DNA from: CAYOXX01 sp964408025
Lineage (GTDB): Bacteria; Acidobacteriota; DATKUA01
Direction: 5' to 3'
Length of the DNA stretch: 21,997 nucleotides
Assembly (NCBI GenBank): GCA_964408025.1
Contig: CAYOXX010000050.1
Location: 1-21,997, forward strand
The notes under the pieces were generated by a model that had not been told where the DNA came from, did no database searches, and was given only the letters and a program-made list of their open reading frames with translations. Of this stretch, positions 1 through 7,316 are shown piece by piece (the first letter of the stretch is position 1; every line of letters begins with the position of its first letter). The position numbers were made by a program, and so were the translations under genes.

Positions 1-1
1 C

Positions 2-7
2 TATAAT
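2..7 (+). promoter_or_regulatory. -10 box of tRNA-Arg promoter
   Basis: A perfect TATAAT lies 11 bases before the first base of the tRNA, so transcription would start near base 13-14 and give a very short leader for processing. The -35 element lies outside the window. Confidence 0.6.
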
Positions 8-18
8 GTCGCCCGAGC

Positions 19-95
<77 letters not shown>

Positions 96-373
96 TTTTT
101 GTATCTTTAGAATCAACGAGTTACGACTGGCTACGAGCTGCCTGGTCTTCGATTCTTATTCTCAAGCACGCGGTTTATCTTCACATCTTCCCCACTTTTG
201 CTGTTCAGTGGCAAAATCAACGATGAGGGTTTGTGTTTTGAATTATGTAACAGACGCCGCGATCTATTTGAACGCGGGAAGGATAGAGGGTCGATAACCG
301 GCTGTTTGACCGCTTCCGCTGCCGTCTGGTAACGTAGTTCACACTGTTAAAACCGGCTAGGAGGGTCAAAACC

Positions 374-1018
374 ATGAGACTGTCGAAGATAATTATGACT
401 TCACTGGGAATCTTGGCGTTAATGGCAATTGCTGTGATCTCGCTCGCGGCGTTTCAGGAAAGGACAACGCAGCAACAGATCAGGCGGAGGGATCTGGTAG
501 CAGAAAGAGCCCAACCACAACTACAGGAGTCGGAGACGAAGGTGTTGGTCGTTCCGGCCAGCGCGTTCCAACCCTTTGGTGAATGGCACCATTTCGGATA
601 TTCCTTTACAAATCACAGCAGTCGCAGTCATTGCGACGCTTATGCTCATCTGTTGTTTCCTGTTCCGAGGGTCAGGATTACTAAAGTCGAAATGCTATGC
701 ACCTACGCTGAAGACAACAATATCCAATTTAAGATTTTTAACTCCCGAATGGATTCACAACGAACAGAAGTGTCAGGCTCTGGTGTGAGATATAATCCAT
801 TTGAGCTTGAGCCTGTTGTATATATGTCAAGCTTCATACCGCAACCCCAAAATAGAGAACTCCATGCTCGTTTTTCGATGCCCGTTAATGATGTCATTAT
901 TGACAATAATAGTGAATATAATTATATGATGGTCCGCATAATACAGGAAAGTCAAAGTTCTCCTCGAGGGTATTTTCTCTGTGCTTTTATCCACTATCAG
1001 GAGTTAGAACAGGAATAG
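374..1018 (+). CDS. Exported hypothetical protein, 214 aa
   Basis: No family is recognised. The start is well supported by AGGAGGG at 359-365, eight bases before the ATG. Residues 1-27 form a basic start (MRLSK) and a hydrophobic stretch ending in LAAFQ, which fits an uncleaved N-terminal anchor or a signal peptide. The next ~30 residues are Q/E/R-rich and probably a linker. From about residue 55 the protein alternates aromatic and hydrophobic residues in short strands (for example HHFGYSF, VRITKVEML, IQFKIFNS), which suggests a beta-rich extracytoplasmic domain. Two cysteines (in SHCDAY and MLCTY) could form a disulfide. The gene is AT-richer than its neighbours further right. A weak promoter-like TTGACC (306-311) with TAACGT (330-335) lies upstream. 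It is probably monocistronic, and the function cannot be inferred. Confidence 0.7.
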   Translation: MRLSKIIMTSLGILALMAIAVISLAAFQERTTQQQIRRRDLVAERAQPQLQESETKVLVVPASAFQPFGEWHHFGYSFTNHSSRSHCDAYAHLLFPVPRVRITKVEMLCTYAEDNNIQFKIFNSRMDSQRTEVSGSGVRYNPFELEPVVYMSSFIPQPQNRELHARFSMPVNDVIIDNNSEYNYMMVRIIQESQSSPRGYFLCAFIHYQELEQE

Positions 1019-1023
1019 ACATA

Positions 1024-1062
1024 CATCCGCCTTGCCGCCTCGCCCGGTGCGAAATGCGGATG
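1024..1062. other. Seven-base inverted repeat after the 214-aa gene
   Basis: CATCCGC at 1024-1030 is complementary to GCGGATG at 1056-1062. It lies between the stop codon at 1018 and a stronger hairpin at 1076-1097. It may be part of the 3' structure of the transcript. The function is unknown. Confidence 0.3.
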
Positions 1063-1075
1063 GGTAAATTAGTGA

Positions 1076-1097
1076 GGGCTCGGCACTGGCCGAGCCC
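1076..1097. terminator. Strong hairpin between convergent genes
   Basis: GGGCTCGGC (1076-1084), a four-base loop ACTG and GCCGAGCCC (1089-1097) make a perfect nine-base-pair stem. It sits 58 bases past the stop of the plus-strand exported protein and before the end of the convergent Kelch-like gene. No T-run follows on either side, so it is either a non-canonical terminator or a 3'-end stabilising structure. Confidence 0.5.
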
Positions 1098-1247
1098 GTG
1101 AACACTTGCCTTGCTTAAGAAGCGGGGCAGACCGGGAATACATCACAAAACTTTTTAGGAGCAGGAAAGCGGACACTCTTAGTCGCTTTCTTTGGTGCCG
1201 CTTATTTAATCCCGTATCTTTAATAGCCTGCCTTGAATTCGTCCGAG

Positions 1248-2564
1248 TCAGTAGACCTGGATCGTGTATTTGCTGGCCATGACGTTGTTGCGCGGCTTTG
1301 CGTCAGAGGCGGCCACCTCGACGATCACGTAGTAGAAACCGGGATTGATAATCGCAGGCACTGTGAACTTCATCTTTACCTTTTTATTTTTCCCTGGCGC
1401 TAAGGCAGGTATAGCCTTTCCGCCCAGCAGAATGTCTGTATCGTCGAGAGTCCTGTCGGTTGACAGATGGAAATAGACCGTTGTGGGGAGGGAGCTGCCC
1501 ACGCCGATGTTCTTAGCCCTGGCTATCAGCTTCAGACGTCCGTTTATTATTACAGCTCTCGGAGAAGCCCTCCTGAAAATCGCTTTCAGGTCGAAAGCCA
1601 GACCGTATTCCCAGGTATCGCGAAAAGTGCTGGAACCGTCCCATCCTCCGAAGAGTACCGTGACGCCTCGTGCGCTGTCGTAGGCCATAGCATGACCACT
1701 ACGTGCGGAAGGTCCCGTTGAACTAGTCTGCGCCCAACTGTTGCCGTCCCACTCCCAGGTGTCACCGTGGTATAAGGAACCAAATCTTCCGCCGAAGAGT
1801 ACCGTCACGCCGCGCGCGCTGTCGTAGGCCATGGCAAGGATTTCGCGGGCTGAAGGTCCAGTAGAGCTTACCTGAGTCCAACTGCTGCCGTCCCACTCCC
1901 AGGTGTCACCTTTGTATAAGGAACCAAATCCTCCGCCGAAGAGTACCGTGACGCCGCGCGCGCTGTCGTAGGCCATAGCATGGTAATGGCGTGCAGACGG
2001 CCCAGATGTGCTTACCTGAGTCCAAATGCTGCCGTTCCACTCCCAGGTGTCACTTCTATAGCTGGAACCGTTCCATCCTCCGAAGAGTACCGTGACGCCT
2101 CGTGCGCTGTCGTAGGCCATGACATGGCCAAAGCGGGCTGAAGGTCCAGTATAGCTCACCTGGGTCCAACTATTGCCGTCCCACTCCCAGGTATCGCCTA
2201 ATGAGCTGGAAGCGTCCCATCCTCCGAAGAGTACCGTTACGCCGCGCCCGCTGTCGTATGACATTGCATGAAGCCAACGCGCAGAAGGCCCCGTAAAGCT
2301 TACCTGGGTCCAACTGCTGCCGTCCCACTCCCAGGTATCACCTTTGAAGTTGCTACTCAATCCTCCGAAGAGGACCGTCACGCCGCGCGCGCTGTCGTAG
2401 GCCATGGCATGGTACTCGCGGGCTGGAGGTCCAGTAGAGCTTACCTGCTTCCACTGCTGGGCCTGCACAAGCGTGACGGACAAAGCCGCTACGCATAAAG
2501 TACAAATAAGGACTAGGGGTGCTGAGAACGACTGGCTATCCTGCTTCCGTTGACTAGAGGACAT
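1248..2564 (-). CDS. Secreted Kelch-like repeat protein with CARDB-like C-terminal domain
   Basis: I chose the ATG at 2564 because GAGGAGG lies just upstream of it (rc of 2571-2580) and the protein then opens with a normal signal peptide (MSSSQRKQ, then a hydrophobic stretch ending in LVQA, cleavage before QQW). The longer frame to 2636 adds 24 residues with no ribosome site. The mature part has six ~47-residue repeats, each carrying a TGPxAR..AMAYDSARGVTVLFGG strand block followed by DTWEWDGSSWTQVS. This is the Kelch/galactose-oxidase beta-propeller pattern (double glycine, then spaced aromatics), so a six-bladed propeller is likely. Residues ~330-438 (DLKAIFRRAS... to the C-terminus) resemble a CARDB adhesion-like beta-sandwich. 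It is probably a cell-surface or secreted binding protein, ligand unknown. No catalytic residues are evident. Confidence 0.88.
   Translation of the reverse strand: MSSSQRKQDSQSFSAPLVLICTLCVAALSVTLVQAQQWKQVSSTGPPAREYHAMAYDSARGVTVLFGGLSSNFKGDTWEWDGSSWTQVSFTGPSARWLHAMSYDSGRGVTVLFGGWDASSSLGDTWEWDGNSWTQVSYTGPSARFGHVMAYDSARGVTVLFGGWNGSSYRSDTWEWNGSIWTQVSTSGPSARHYHAMAYDSARGVTVLFGGGFGSLYKGDTWEWDGSSWTQVSSTGPSAREILAMAYDSARGVTVLFGGRFGSLYHGDTWEWDGNSWAQTSSTGPSARSGHAMAYDSARGVTVLFGGWDGSSTFRDTWEYGLAFDLKAIFRRASPRAVIINGRLKLIARAKNIGVGSSLPTTVYFHLSTDRTLDDTDILLGGKAIPALAPGKNKKVKMKFTVPAIINPGFYYVIVEVAASDAKPRNNVMASKYTIQVY
1640..2440 (-). repeat. Near-identical tandem repeats inside the Kelch-like gene
   Basis: A block reading TCCTCCGAAGAGTACCGT or a close variant recurs about every 141-144 bases (near 1645, 1790, 1935, 2077, 2219 and 2361), along with a conserved block encoding the WEWDG motif. 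Identity is high at the DNA level, not only the protein level. This points to recent duplication or gene conversion among blades and makes the gene prone to repeat-number change. Confidence 0.8.
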
Positions 2565-3093
2565 AGCGAACCTCCTCCTCACGTATGCAAGCATTCGCAT
2601 AATTGCTTTGTGACGGAAAGTGTAACACATTCCCACAGGTGAAACGTATCGAACTCTTCGCTTCTCTCTGATACTGGGACGAGGAAGGTTTTTACAGAGC
2701 TACGACTACCCGGCCACGCGGTTAAATATAGGTCTTAGATCCCCTGGCTCTGACTAATGAGAACACTACTCCACGTCCCGGACAGGACGTAAAACATAGA
2801 CGTCGTCCCTGCCGCCCGGCGCACCCCTGACACGTTAGGATACCCGAAGGCCCCTCTGGACATAGCGCCAGGACCCGCCACGTCGGGGATTACCTGGCCC
2901 TGATTATGTGTTTCGTTTAGGATGATGATAAGATTCGGGGGAATGAGCTGAGGGGATATCCGATTTGTTCGCTCGAGGATGCAACACGGAGATATCCCGA
3001 TAAAAGAGTAGCCGGGAGTGCCGGCCATCACTATCAGCAAACCGGTATGCATCGCGTGGCGAAGCCGGACATAGTGGAGTGTGAGCCCCGAGG
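2565..3093. other. Gap of 529 bases without a convincing gene
   Basis: This lies between the divergent Kelch-like and aminotransferase genes. A minus-strand frame stays open through 2735-3247, but it runs into the aminotransferase coding region, has no ribosome site and resembles no family I know, so I did not call it. The only structure seen is an eight-base inverted repeat GGGATATC (2953-2960)/GATATCCC (2991-2998) with a 30-base loop. The region must hold promoters for both flanking genes, but none is clear. A decayed gene remnant is possible. Confidence 0.5.
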
Positions 3094-4227
3094 ATGAGCA
3101 GCGAGCGCATTTATCTTTCCCCCCCGCACATGAGCGGCGAGGAGCTGAGGCTGGTCGAGGAGGTGTTCGCCAGCAACTGGATCGCGCCGGCCGGCCCCGA
3201 CATCGAAGCCTTCGAGCACGAGTTCTGCGAAGCTGTGGGGGCGCCACGCGCGGTGGCGCTCAGCTCCGGCACCGCCGCCCTCCACCTGGCCCTGATACTC
3301 GTCGGAGTGGAGCGCGGAGACGAGGTTTATTGCTCCACGCTGACCTTCTCGGCCAGCGCCAACGCCATAGTCTACGTCGGGGCCAGACCGGTTTTCGTCG
3401 ATTGCGACGCGGCGACCTGGAACATGGACCCCGCGCTGCTGGCGGAGGCGCTGGATCGGCGCTCGAAAGCGGGCCGGCTGCCGAAGGCGGTGATCCTCGT
3501 CCACCTCTACGGCCAGTGCGCCGACGTCGATCCGATCGTCGAGGCCTGCCGGCGCCACGGCGTCGTGCTGATCGAGGACGCGGCTGAGGCGCTCGGCGCC
3601 TCCTACAGGGGCCGGGCGCCGGGGACGTTCGGACGGCTGGGCGTCTATTCCTTCAACGGCAACAAGATCATCACCACGTCAGGCGGCGGGATGCTGGTTT
3701 CGGCCGAAAAGGGATTAGTCGAGCGGGCCAGATTCCTGGCCACGCAGGCCCGCGACCCGGCGCCCCATTACGAGCACTCGCAGGTCGGCTACAACTACCG
3801 TCTCAGTAACGTGCTGGCGGCCATCGGGCGAGGGCAGCTGCGCGTGCTGGAAGAGCGAGTGCGGGCCAGGCGGAGGATCTTCGATTTCTACAGCAAGTCG
3901 CTCGGCGACATGCCCGGCGTCGAGTTCATGCCCGAGGCGCCCTACGGGCGCAGCTCGCGCTGGCTCACCTGCCTGACGATCGACCCGGACGCCTTCGGGG
4001 CAAACCGCGAGGATGTGCGCCAGGCGCTGGAGGCCGAGAATATCGAGTCGCGCCCGGTCTGGAAGCCGATGCACCTGCAGCCGGTGTTCGGCGACGCCGA
4101 AGTGATCGGCGGCGCCGTGGCCGCGGGGATATTCGAGCGCGGTCTCTGCCTGCCGTCCGGCTCCGGCCTCAGCGAGCAAGAGTTGGAGAAGATTGCGGGC
4201 CTCGTCGGAAACTGCCGCCGCAAGTGA
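3094..4227 (+). CDS. DegT/DnrJ/EryC1/StrS-family PLP-dependent aminotransferase
   Basis: These sugar aminotransferases make amino-sugars (nucleotide-linked 4-keto or 3-keto sugars to amino sugars) for surface polysaccharides, glycoproteins or secondary metabolites, using glutamate and PLP in the cytoplasm. The 377-aa length is typical. Visible family marks are LSSGTAALHLAL near residues 56-67 (cofactor phosphate contact), HLYGQCADVDPI (137-148), EDAAEALGA (161-169, with D162 expected to pair with the PLP ring nitrogen) and SFNGNKIITTSGGGM (186-200), whose K191 is the expected Schiff-base lysine. The opening (IYLSPPHMSGEEL..V) and GTFGRLGVYSFNGNK resemble the PglE/UDP-bacillosamine branch, but substrate cannot be decided. 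No other sugar-pathway gene is in the window. The ATG at 3094 has only a distant GGAG (3076-3079), so the start is moderately certain. Confidence 0.93.
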   Translation: MSSERIYLSPPHMSGEELRLVEEVFASNWIAPAGPDIEAFEHEFCEAVGAPRAVALSSGTAALHLALILVGVERGDEVYCSTLTFSASANAIVYVGARPVFVDCDAATWNMDPALLAEALDRRSKAGRLPKAVILVHLYGQCADVDPIVEACRRHGVVLIEDAAEALGASYRGRAPGTFGRLGVYSFNGNKIITTSGGGMLVSAEKGLVERARFLATQARDPAPHYEHSQVGYNYRLSNVLAAIGRGQLRVLEERVRARRRIFDFYSKSLGDMPGVEFMPEAPYGRSSRWLTCLTIDPDAFGANREDVRQALEAENIESRPVWKPMHLQPVFGDAEVIGGAVAAGIFERGLCLPSGSGLSEQELEKIAGLVGNCRRK

Positions 4228-4295
4228 CCCGGCCGACAATGGGCTACGAGACGGCCTCGCAATGACCAAACGGTAAAATACTTCTAATGTTGGCT

Positions 4296-4673
4296 CTAAC
4301 TGCCGTTTCCCCGGTACCGCACGCCTTCGATGCCGTCAAAGTGGGAGTCCTGGGTCCAAATGGTTGCCTCGTGAATATGCGCAGTAGCGAGAATAACTGC
4401 ATCCGCCATTGGGAGCTTTGAATCGTGGCTGAGCCGAGCGGCGGTGAGTGCGACCGATTCGTCAAGGGCAACCACCTTCCCTCTCTGCATGGCGGCGACG
4501 GCTTCGATTGCCGAATCCTCCCCGCGCTGCTGAAGCACGCGCTTGAAAACCTCGTATAAGCAGATGGTCGGTACCAGCAGGCGCTCAATATCTTCCAGCG
4601 CGGGAGCGTAAAAACCGGCACCCGGGCCGTCGGCAAAATACTCCAGCCAACCGCAGGAATCGACCAGGTTCAT
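4296..4673 (-). CDS. PIN-domain toxin, VapC-like ribonuclease
   Basis: This 125-aa protein is a single PIN domain, the Mg-dependent RNase fold of VapC toxins, which cleave specific tRNA or rRNA sites when freed from antitoxin. The expected acidic active-site residues are present: D5 in NLVDSCGWLEY, E41 in ICLYEVFK, D91 in LPMADAVILATA and D109 in WTQDSHF. The ATG overlaps the antitoxin stop codon (ATGA), so the two are translationally coupled, antitoxin first. All catalytic positions are intact, so the toxin should be active. Which RNA it cuts cannot be told from the sequence. Confidence 0.92.
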   Translation of the reverse strand: MNLVDSCGWLEYFADGPGAGFYAPALEDIERLLVPTICLYEVFKRVLQQRGEDSAIEAVAAMQRGKVVALDESVALTAARLSHDSKLPMADAVILATAHIHEATIWTQDSHFDGIEGVRYRGNGS

Positions 4674-4876
4674 TGCCTGTCGCCTTCTCGAGGCACGTCC
4701 GTCTCGATGCCGCTAAGGAAGCCACGCATATCCTTGACGTCCCGCACCGGCACCAGCTCGATGCGGTTACCCACCACGAACACCTGCACCTTCTGACCGG
4801 GAGCGATCCCCATGGTCTCCCGAATCCCTCGCGGAATAACCACCTGATACTTCGGCGATACCGTAACGACCTCCAT
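4670..4876 (-). CDS. AbrB/MazE-type (VapB-like) antitoxin
   Basis: The start of VTVSPKYQVVIPRGIRETMGIAPGQKV is the classical SpoVT-AbrB swapped-hairpin DNA-binding domain. The remaining C-terminal ~25 residues (DVKDMRGFLSGIE..) would wrap the toxin. I took the ATG at 4876 because GAGGTGA lies five bases before it. The frame can also open at a GTG at 4885, but that codon is inside the ribosome site. The gene overlaps the PIN toxin by four bases. Such antitoxins bind their own promoter together with the toxin, and the repeats at 4890-4928 are good candidates for that operator. Confidence 0.9.
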   Translation of the reverse strand: MEVVTVSPKYQVVIPRGIRETMGIAPGQKVQVFVVGNRIELVPVRDVKDMRGFLSGIETDVPREGDRQ

Positions 4877-4889
4877 AGCTATCACCTCT

Positions 4890-4934
4890 TATCGATAGCA
4901 ATTCTGTAATACGATAGCACCATCGATAAATCAA
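4890..4934 (-). promoter_or_regulatory. Promoter and probable autoregulatory operator of the toxin-antitoxin pair
   Basis: On the minus strand TTGATT (4934-4929) and TATTAC (4911-4906) are separated by 17 bases. CGATAGCA occurs twice as a direct repeat (4893-4900 and 4912-4919, 19 bases apart). TATCGATA (4890-4897) and ATCGATA (4922-4928) flank them. One repeat fills the promoter spacer and another lies just past the -10, as expected for binding sites of the AbrB-type antitoxin. The repeats are seen directly; the binding is inferred. Confidence 0.55.
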
Positions 4935-4990
4935 GGCAAGAATAAACGTCTCGCCCTCGATTTAAACCGCCCATTGCACATATGACTTCG

Positions 4991-5013
4991 TCGACTGGCT
5001 TCAGAACAGTCGA
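4991..5013. other. Inverted repeat upstream of the toxin-antitoxin promoter
   Basis: TCGACTG (4991-4997) and CAGTCGA (5007-5013) form a seven-base-pair hairpin with a nine-base loop. A second dyad lies nearby: GACAAA (5071-5076) against CGTTTGTC (5083-5090). Both are in the shared upstream region of the antitoxin (-) and the subtilase (+). They may be regulator sites, and no family is evident. Confidence 0.3.
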
Positions 5014-5205
5014 GGCTTCATTGATCTCCAAATAACTAGGTAGAAGTTACTAATAAGTCTCAGGAAGTGTGACAAAACGCACCGTTTGTCGCCGCCACAG
5101 CCCTATCCTAATAACATAAGTAGTAAGTTCTTTCTAGAAAATTTGTTGATCAGGCGGGCGGGAAGACAAAAAATCCGGCCGGCCATTGGAGATGAGGGCG
5201 CGGTG

Positions 5206-7215
5206 ATGAGACAAATTCAAAGCAGAGTGGCTGTTCTGGCCACAACGATTTTCCTGCTCTCCTTTATCCCGGCCAACTCCATTGCCGAGGAGCATGATGC
5301 GCTAGAGGTGCACACACCCGGCGGGCCGCTGGAGATTTCTTCGGCCGGCGTGCTGACCGAAATCGAGCGAGGTGGACTTCTGATCGCCCGCTTCCGCGGT
5401 GAGGCGAGCGAGGAGCAGCTACAGCAGCTCCAGGCGGCCGGGATCTCGATAGCCGGTCATCTGGAGGGTAACGCCTACTGGATTCGCTGCGAACCGGGTT
5501 CGGACGCGGCCGGCCTTCCTTTTGTGGAGGCGGTGGCCCGCCCCGGTGCGTGGCACAAGATAACTCCCCCCGCGGCTGCTGAGCTCGCCGAACGGTCCGC
5601 CGGCGAGAACGTTACGGTCGGGGTATCCTTCTTCGAAGGCGTATCTGCAGAGGCGGTGACCACCCTGCTGGGTAGTCTCGGCGGGAGGGCGGTTGAAGAC
5701 CGCATGCTCTACGGCCGCCGGCTGCACGTCGAGCTGCCCGCCGTCGCCGTTGACGAGCTGGCTGTCTCCGAGATGGTCCGCGCGGTCGAGGCCGGGCCGC
5801 GGCAACGGATAGCGGTCAACGCCAGGGCTGCTAAGGCCTCGATGATCCACGCTGCGCGCGCCGACTGGGATCTGAGCGGTACGGGCGTGGCCGGGGCCAT
5901 CTGGGACGAGGGGAAGGTGGACTCCCACCCGGACCTTGAGGGCTCAGTAGAGCTGGTCGAGCGTCGCGGAAGACCGTCGGAGCATGCGACCCACGTAGCC
6001 GGAACCATCGTCGGCAGCGGCGAGGGCAGGAGTGCAGCGCGTGGTATGGCCCCCGACGCCCACCTCTATTCCTTCAATTTCCGGGGGGATATCCCGACGG
6101 AGATGGCCGAAGCGATCGATGATCACGATATCGTCTTCGCGAGCAACTCCTGGACGTACGGCAACGGCTGGGGTTATTTCGCCGTGATAGACCTCTGGGT
6201 CTGGTTCGGCGACTACTACTTCGGCCACTACAGCGCCGAATCTGCGGCCTACGACGAGCTGGTGCACGAGACCGGGCTGATCATACTCTTCGCCGCCGGC
6301 AACGACCGCACCGACGTCGGCACCGATGAGCGTTATCTTGACGTAACGATCGGCCGCGGTTCCGACGAGCCGCACCCGCCGGACGGGCCGTTTCGGACTA
6401 TCGACACCACCAGCGCGTCCAAGAACGTGATCTCTGTCGGTGCGGTAAACCGTCGGGGCAAGATGACCAGGTTCAGTTCCTGGGGTCCGACCAAGGACGG
6501 CCGCGTGAAGCCGGAGATTGTCGCCGACGGCCGCTCGCTGCTGTCCACCGTCCTCGAAGGCGGCTACGACAGGTTCTCGGGCACCAGCATGGCCACGCCG
6601 ACGGTCGCCGGCGGCGTCGCCCTGCTGGTCGAGCAGTTCCGCAGCGAGCTCAACCGCACACCGTCGGCCGCTGAGGTGCGGGCGATACTGGCGGCCACAG
6701 CAACCGACCTGGGAGCCAAGGGGCCGGATTACACCAACGGCTTCGGGATGCTTAACGTCGGCGCAGCGGCCGACCTGATCGGGGCGGCCGCTGACCGCAA
6801 CCTGATCATCACCAGCATCGTCCGCAAGACGACGAGCCAGCGCACCAGGCGTTTCCGCCTTCGCCTCGGCAGGGGTATCGGCGAACTGAAGATCGCCCTG
6901 GCATGGAGCGATCCCCCCGCCCAGCCCAACGCCGAGCTGACGCTGGTAAACGACCTCGACCTGAGGCTCTACAGGGGAGGCTCGGAGGATGCCGAGCTGC
7001 CGTGGGTTCTCGACGGCGCCAATCCCTCAGTGCCCGCGACCAGGGGAGTCAATACGGTCGATAACATCGAGCTGTTGCAGGTCGACAACCCGATATCTGG
7101 CATCTGGATCATCGAGGTCACGGCCAGCCGCTTGAGCTTGGGTAACGGGCAGTCGTTCGCCCTGGCAGTCTCGAGCGACGAGCCCGACGGCTGCCGGATC
7201 GAGGAGATCAGATAG
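5206..7215 (+). CDS. Secreted subtilisin-like serine protease (S8 family, KP-43-like)
   Basis: The ATG at 5206 is preferred: GAGGG (5194-5198) precedes it, and the protein then starts with a signal peptide (MRQIQSRVAVLATT.. to NSIAEE). The longer frame to 5086 adds an unlikely leader. The mature enzyme is 669 residues including signal. Residues ~30-200 look like a prodomain. The catalytic triad is visible: D234 in AIWDEG, H263 in EHATHVAGTI and S461 in FSGTSMATPTVAGG, with oxyanion N366 in LFAAGND. The Asp motif reads WDEG rather than the usual DTG, an acceptable variant in KP-43-type enzymes. After ~residue 540 a beta-sandwich follows (ELKIALAWSDPPA, VNDLDLRL, TVDNIELLQVDNP, GIWIIEVTA), the C-terminal domain typical of KP-43-like subtilases. 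It probably acts as an extracellular or periplasmic endopeptidase. It is monocistronic, ended by the terminator at 7248-7281. Confidence 0.93.
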   Translation: MRQIQSRVAVLATTIFLLSFIPANSIAEEHDALEVHTPGGPLEISSAGVLTEIERGGLLIARFRGEASEEQLQQLQAAGISIAGHLEGNAYWIRCEPGSDAAGLPFVEAVARPGAWHKITPPAAAELAERSAGENVTVGVSFFEGVSAEAVTTLLGSLGGRAVEDRMLYGRRLHVELPAVAVDELAVSEMVRAVEAGPRQRIAVNARAAKASMIHAARADWDLSGTGVAGAIWDEGKVDSHPDLEGSVELVERRGRPSEHATHVAGTIVGSGEGRSAARGMAPDAHLYSFNFRGDIPTEMAEAIDDHDIVFASNSWTYGNGWGYFAVIDLWVWFGDYYFGHYSAESAAYDELVHETGLIILFAAGNDRTDVGTDERYLDVTIGRGSDEPHPPDGPFRTIDTTSASKNVISVGAVNRRGKMTRFSSWGPTKDGRVKPEIVADGRSLLSTVLEGGYDRFSGTSMATPTVAGGVALLVEQFRSELNRTPSAAEVRAILAATATDLGAKGPDYTNGFGMLNVGAAADLIGAAADRNLIITSIVRKTTSQRTRRFRLRLGRGIGELKIALAWSDPPAQPNAELTLVNDLDLRLYRGGSEDAELPWVLDGANPSVPATRGVNTVDNIELLQVDNPISGIWIIEVTASRLSLGNGQSFALAVSSDEPDGCRIEEIR

Positions 7216-7247
7216 GCAAATCCGCACCGGACTTCGCGCATAAAAAG

Positions 7248-7281
7248 ACCCCGGCGAGGCGTCAACCCCGCCGGGGTTCTT
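7248..7281. terminator. Bidirectional Rho-independent terminator
   Basis: ACCCCGGCG (7248-7256) and CGCCGGGGT (7269-7277) form a perfect nine-base-pair GC-rich stem with a 12-base loop. TTCTTAT follows on the plus strand, and AAAAAG precedes it, giving a U-run on the minus strand. It lies between the convergent subtilase and the 1059-residue protein gene and can end both transcripts. Confidence 0.85.
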
Positions 7282-7316
7282 ATCAGGCGCTATGCTAACG
7301 CGCCGATGGAACCGGA

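Noticed and set aside
1285..1320. GACGCAAAGCC on the minus strand, resembling the c-di-GMP-I riboswitch core
   Set aside because: It lies inside the Kelch-like gene, encoding DAKPRN, with no other riboswitch elements around it.
2735..3247. Minus-strand 170-residue frame upstream of and into the aminotransferase gene
   Set aside because: The first third is an Arg/Pro-rich shadow of the aminotransferase, and the rest has no start signal or recognisable family.
5086..5205. Upstream extension of the subtilase to 5086
   Set aside because: It would place 40 non-signal residues before an obvious signal peptide, and the ribosome site fits the ATG at 5206.
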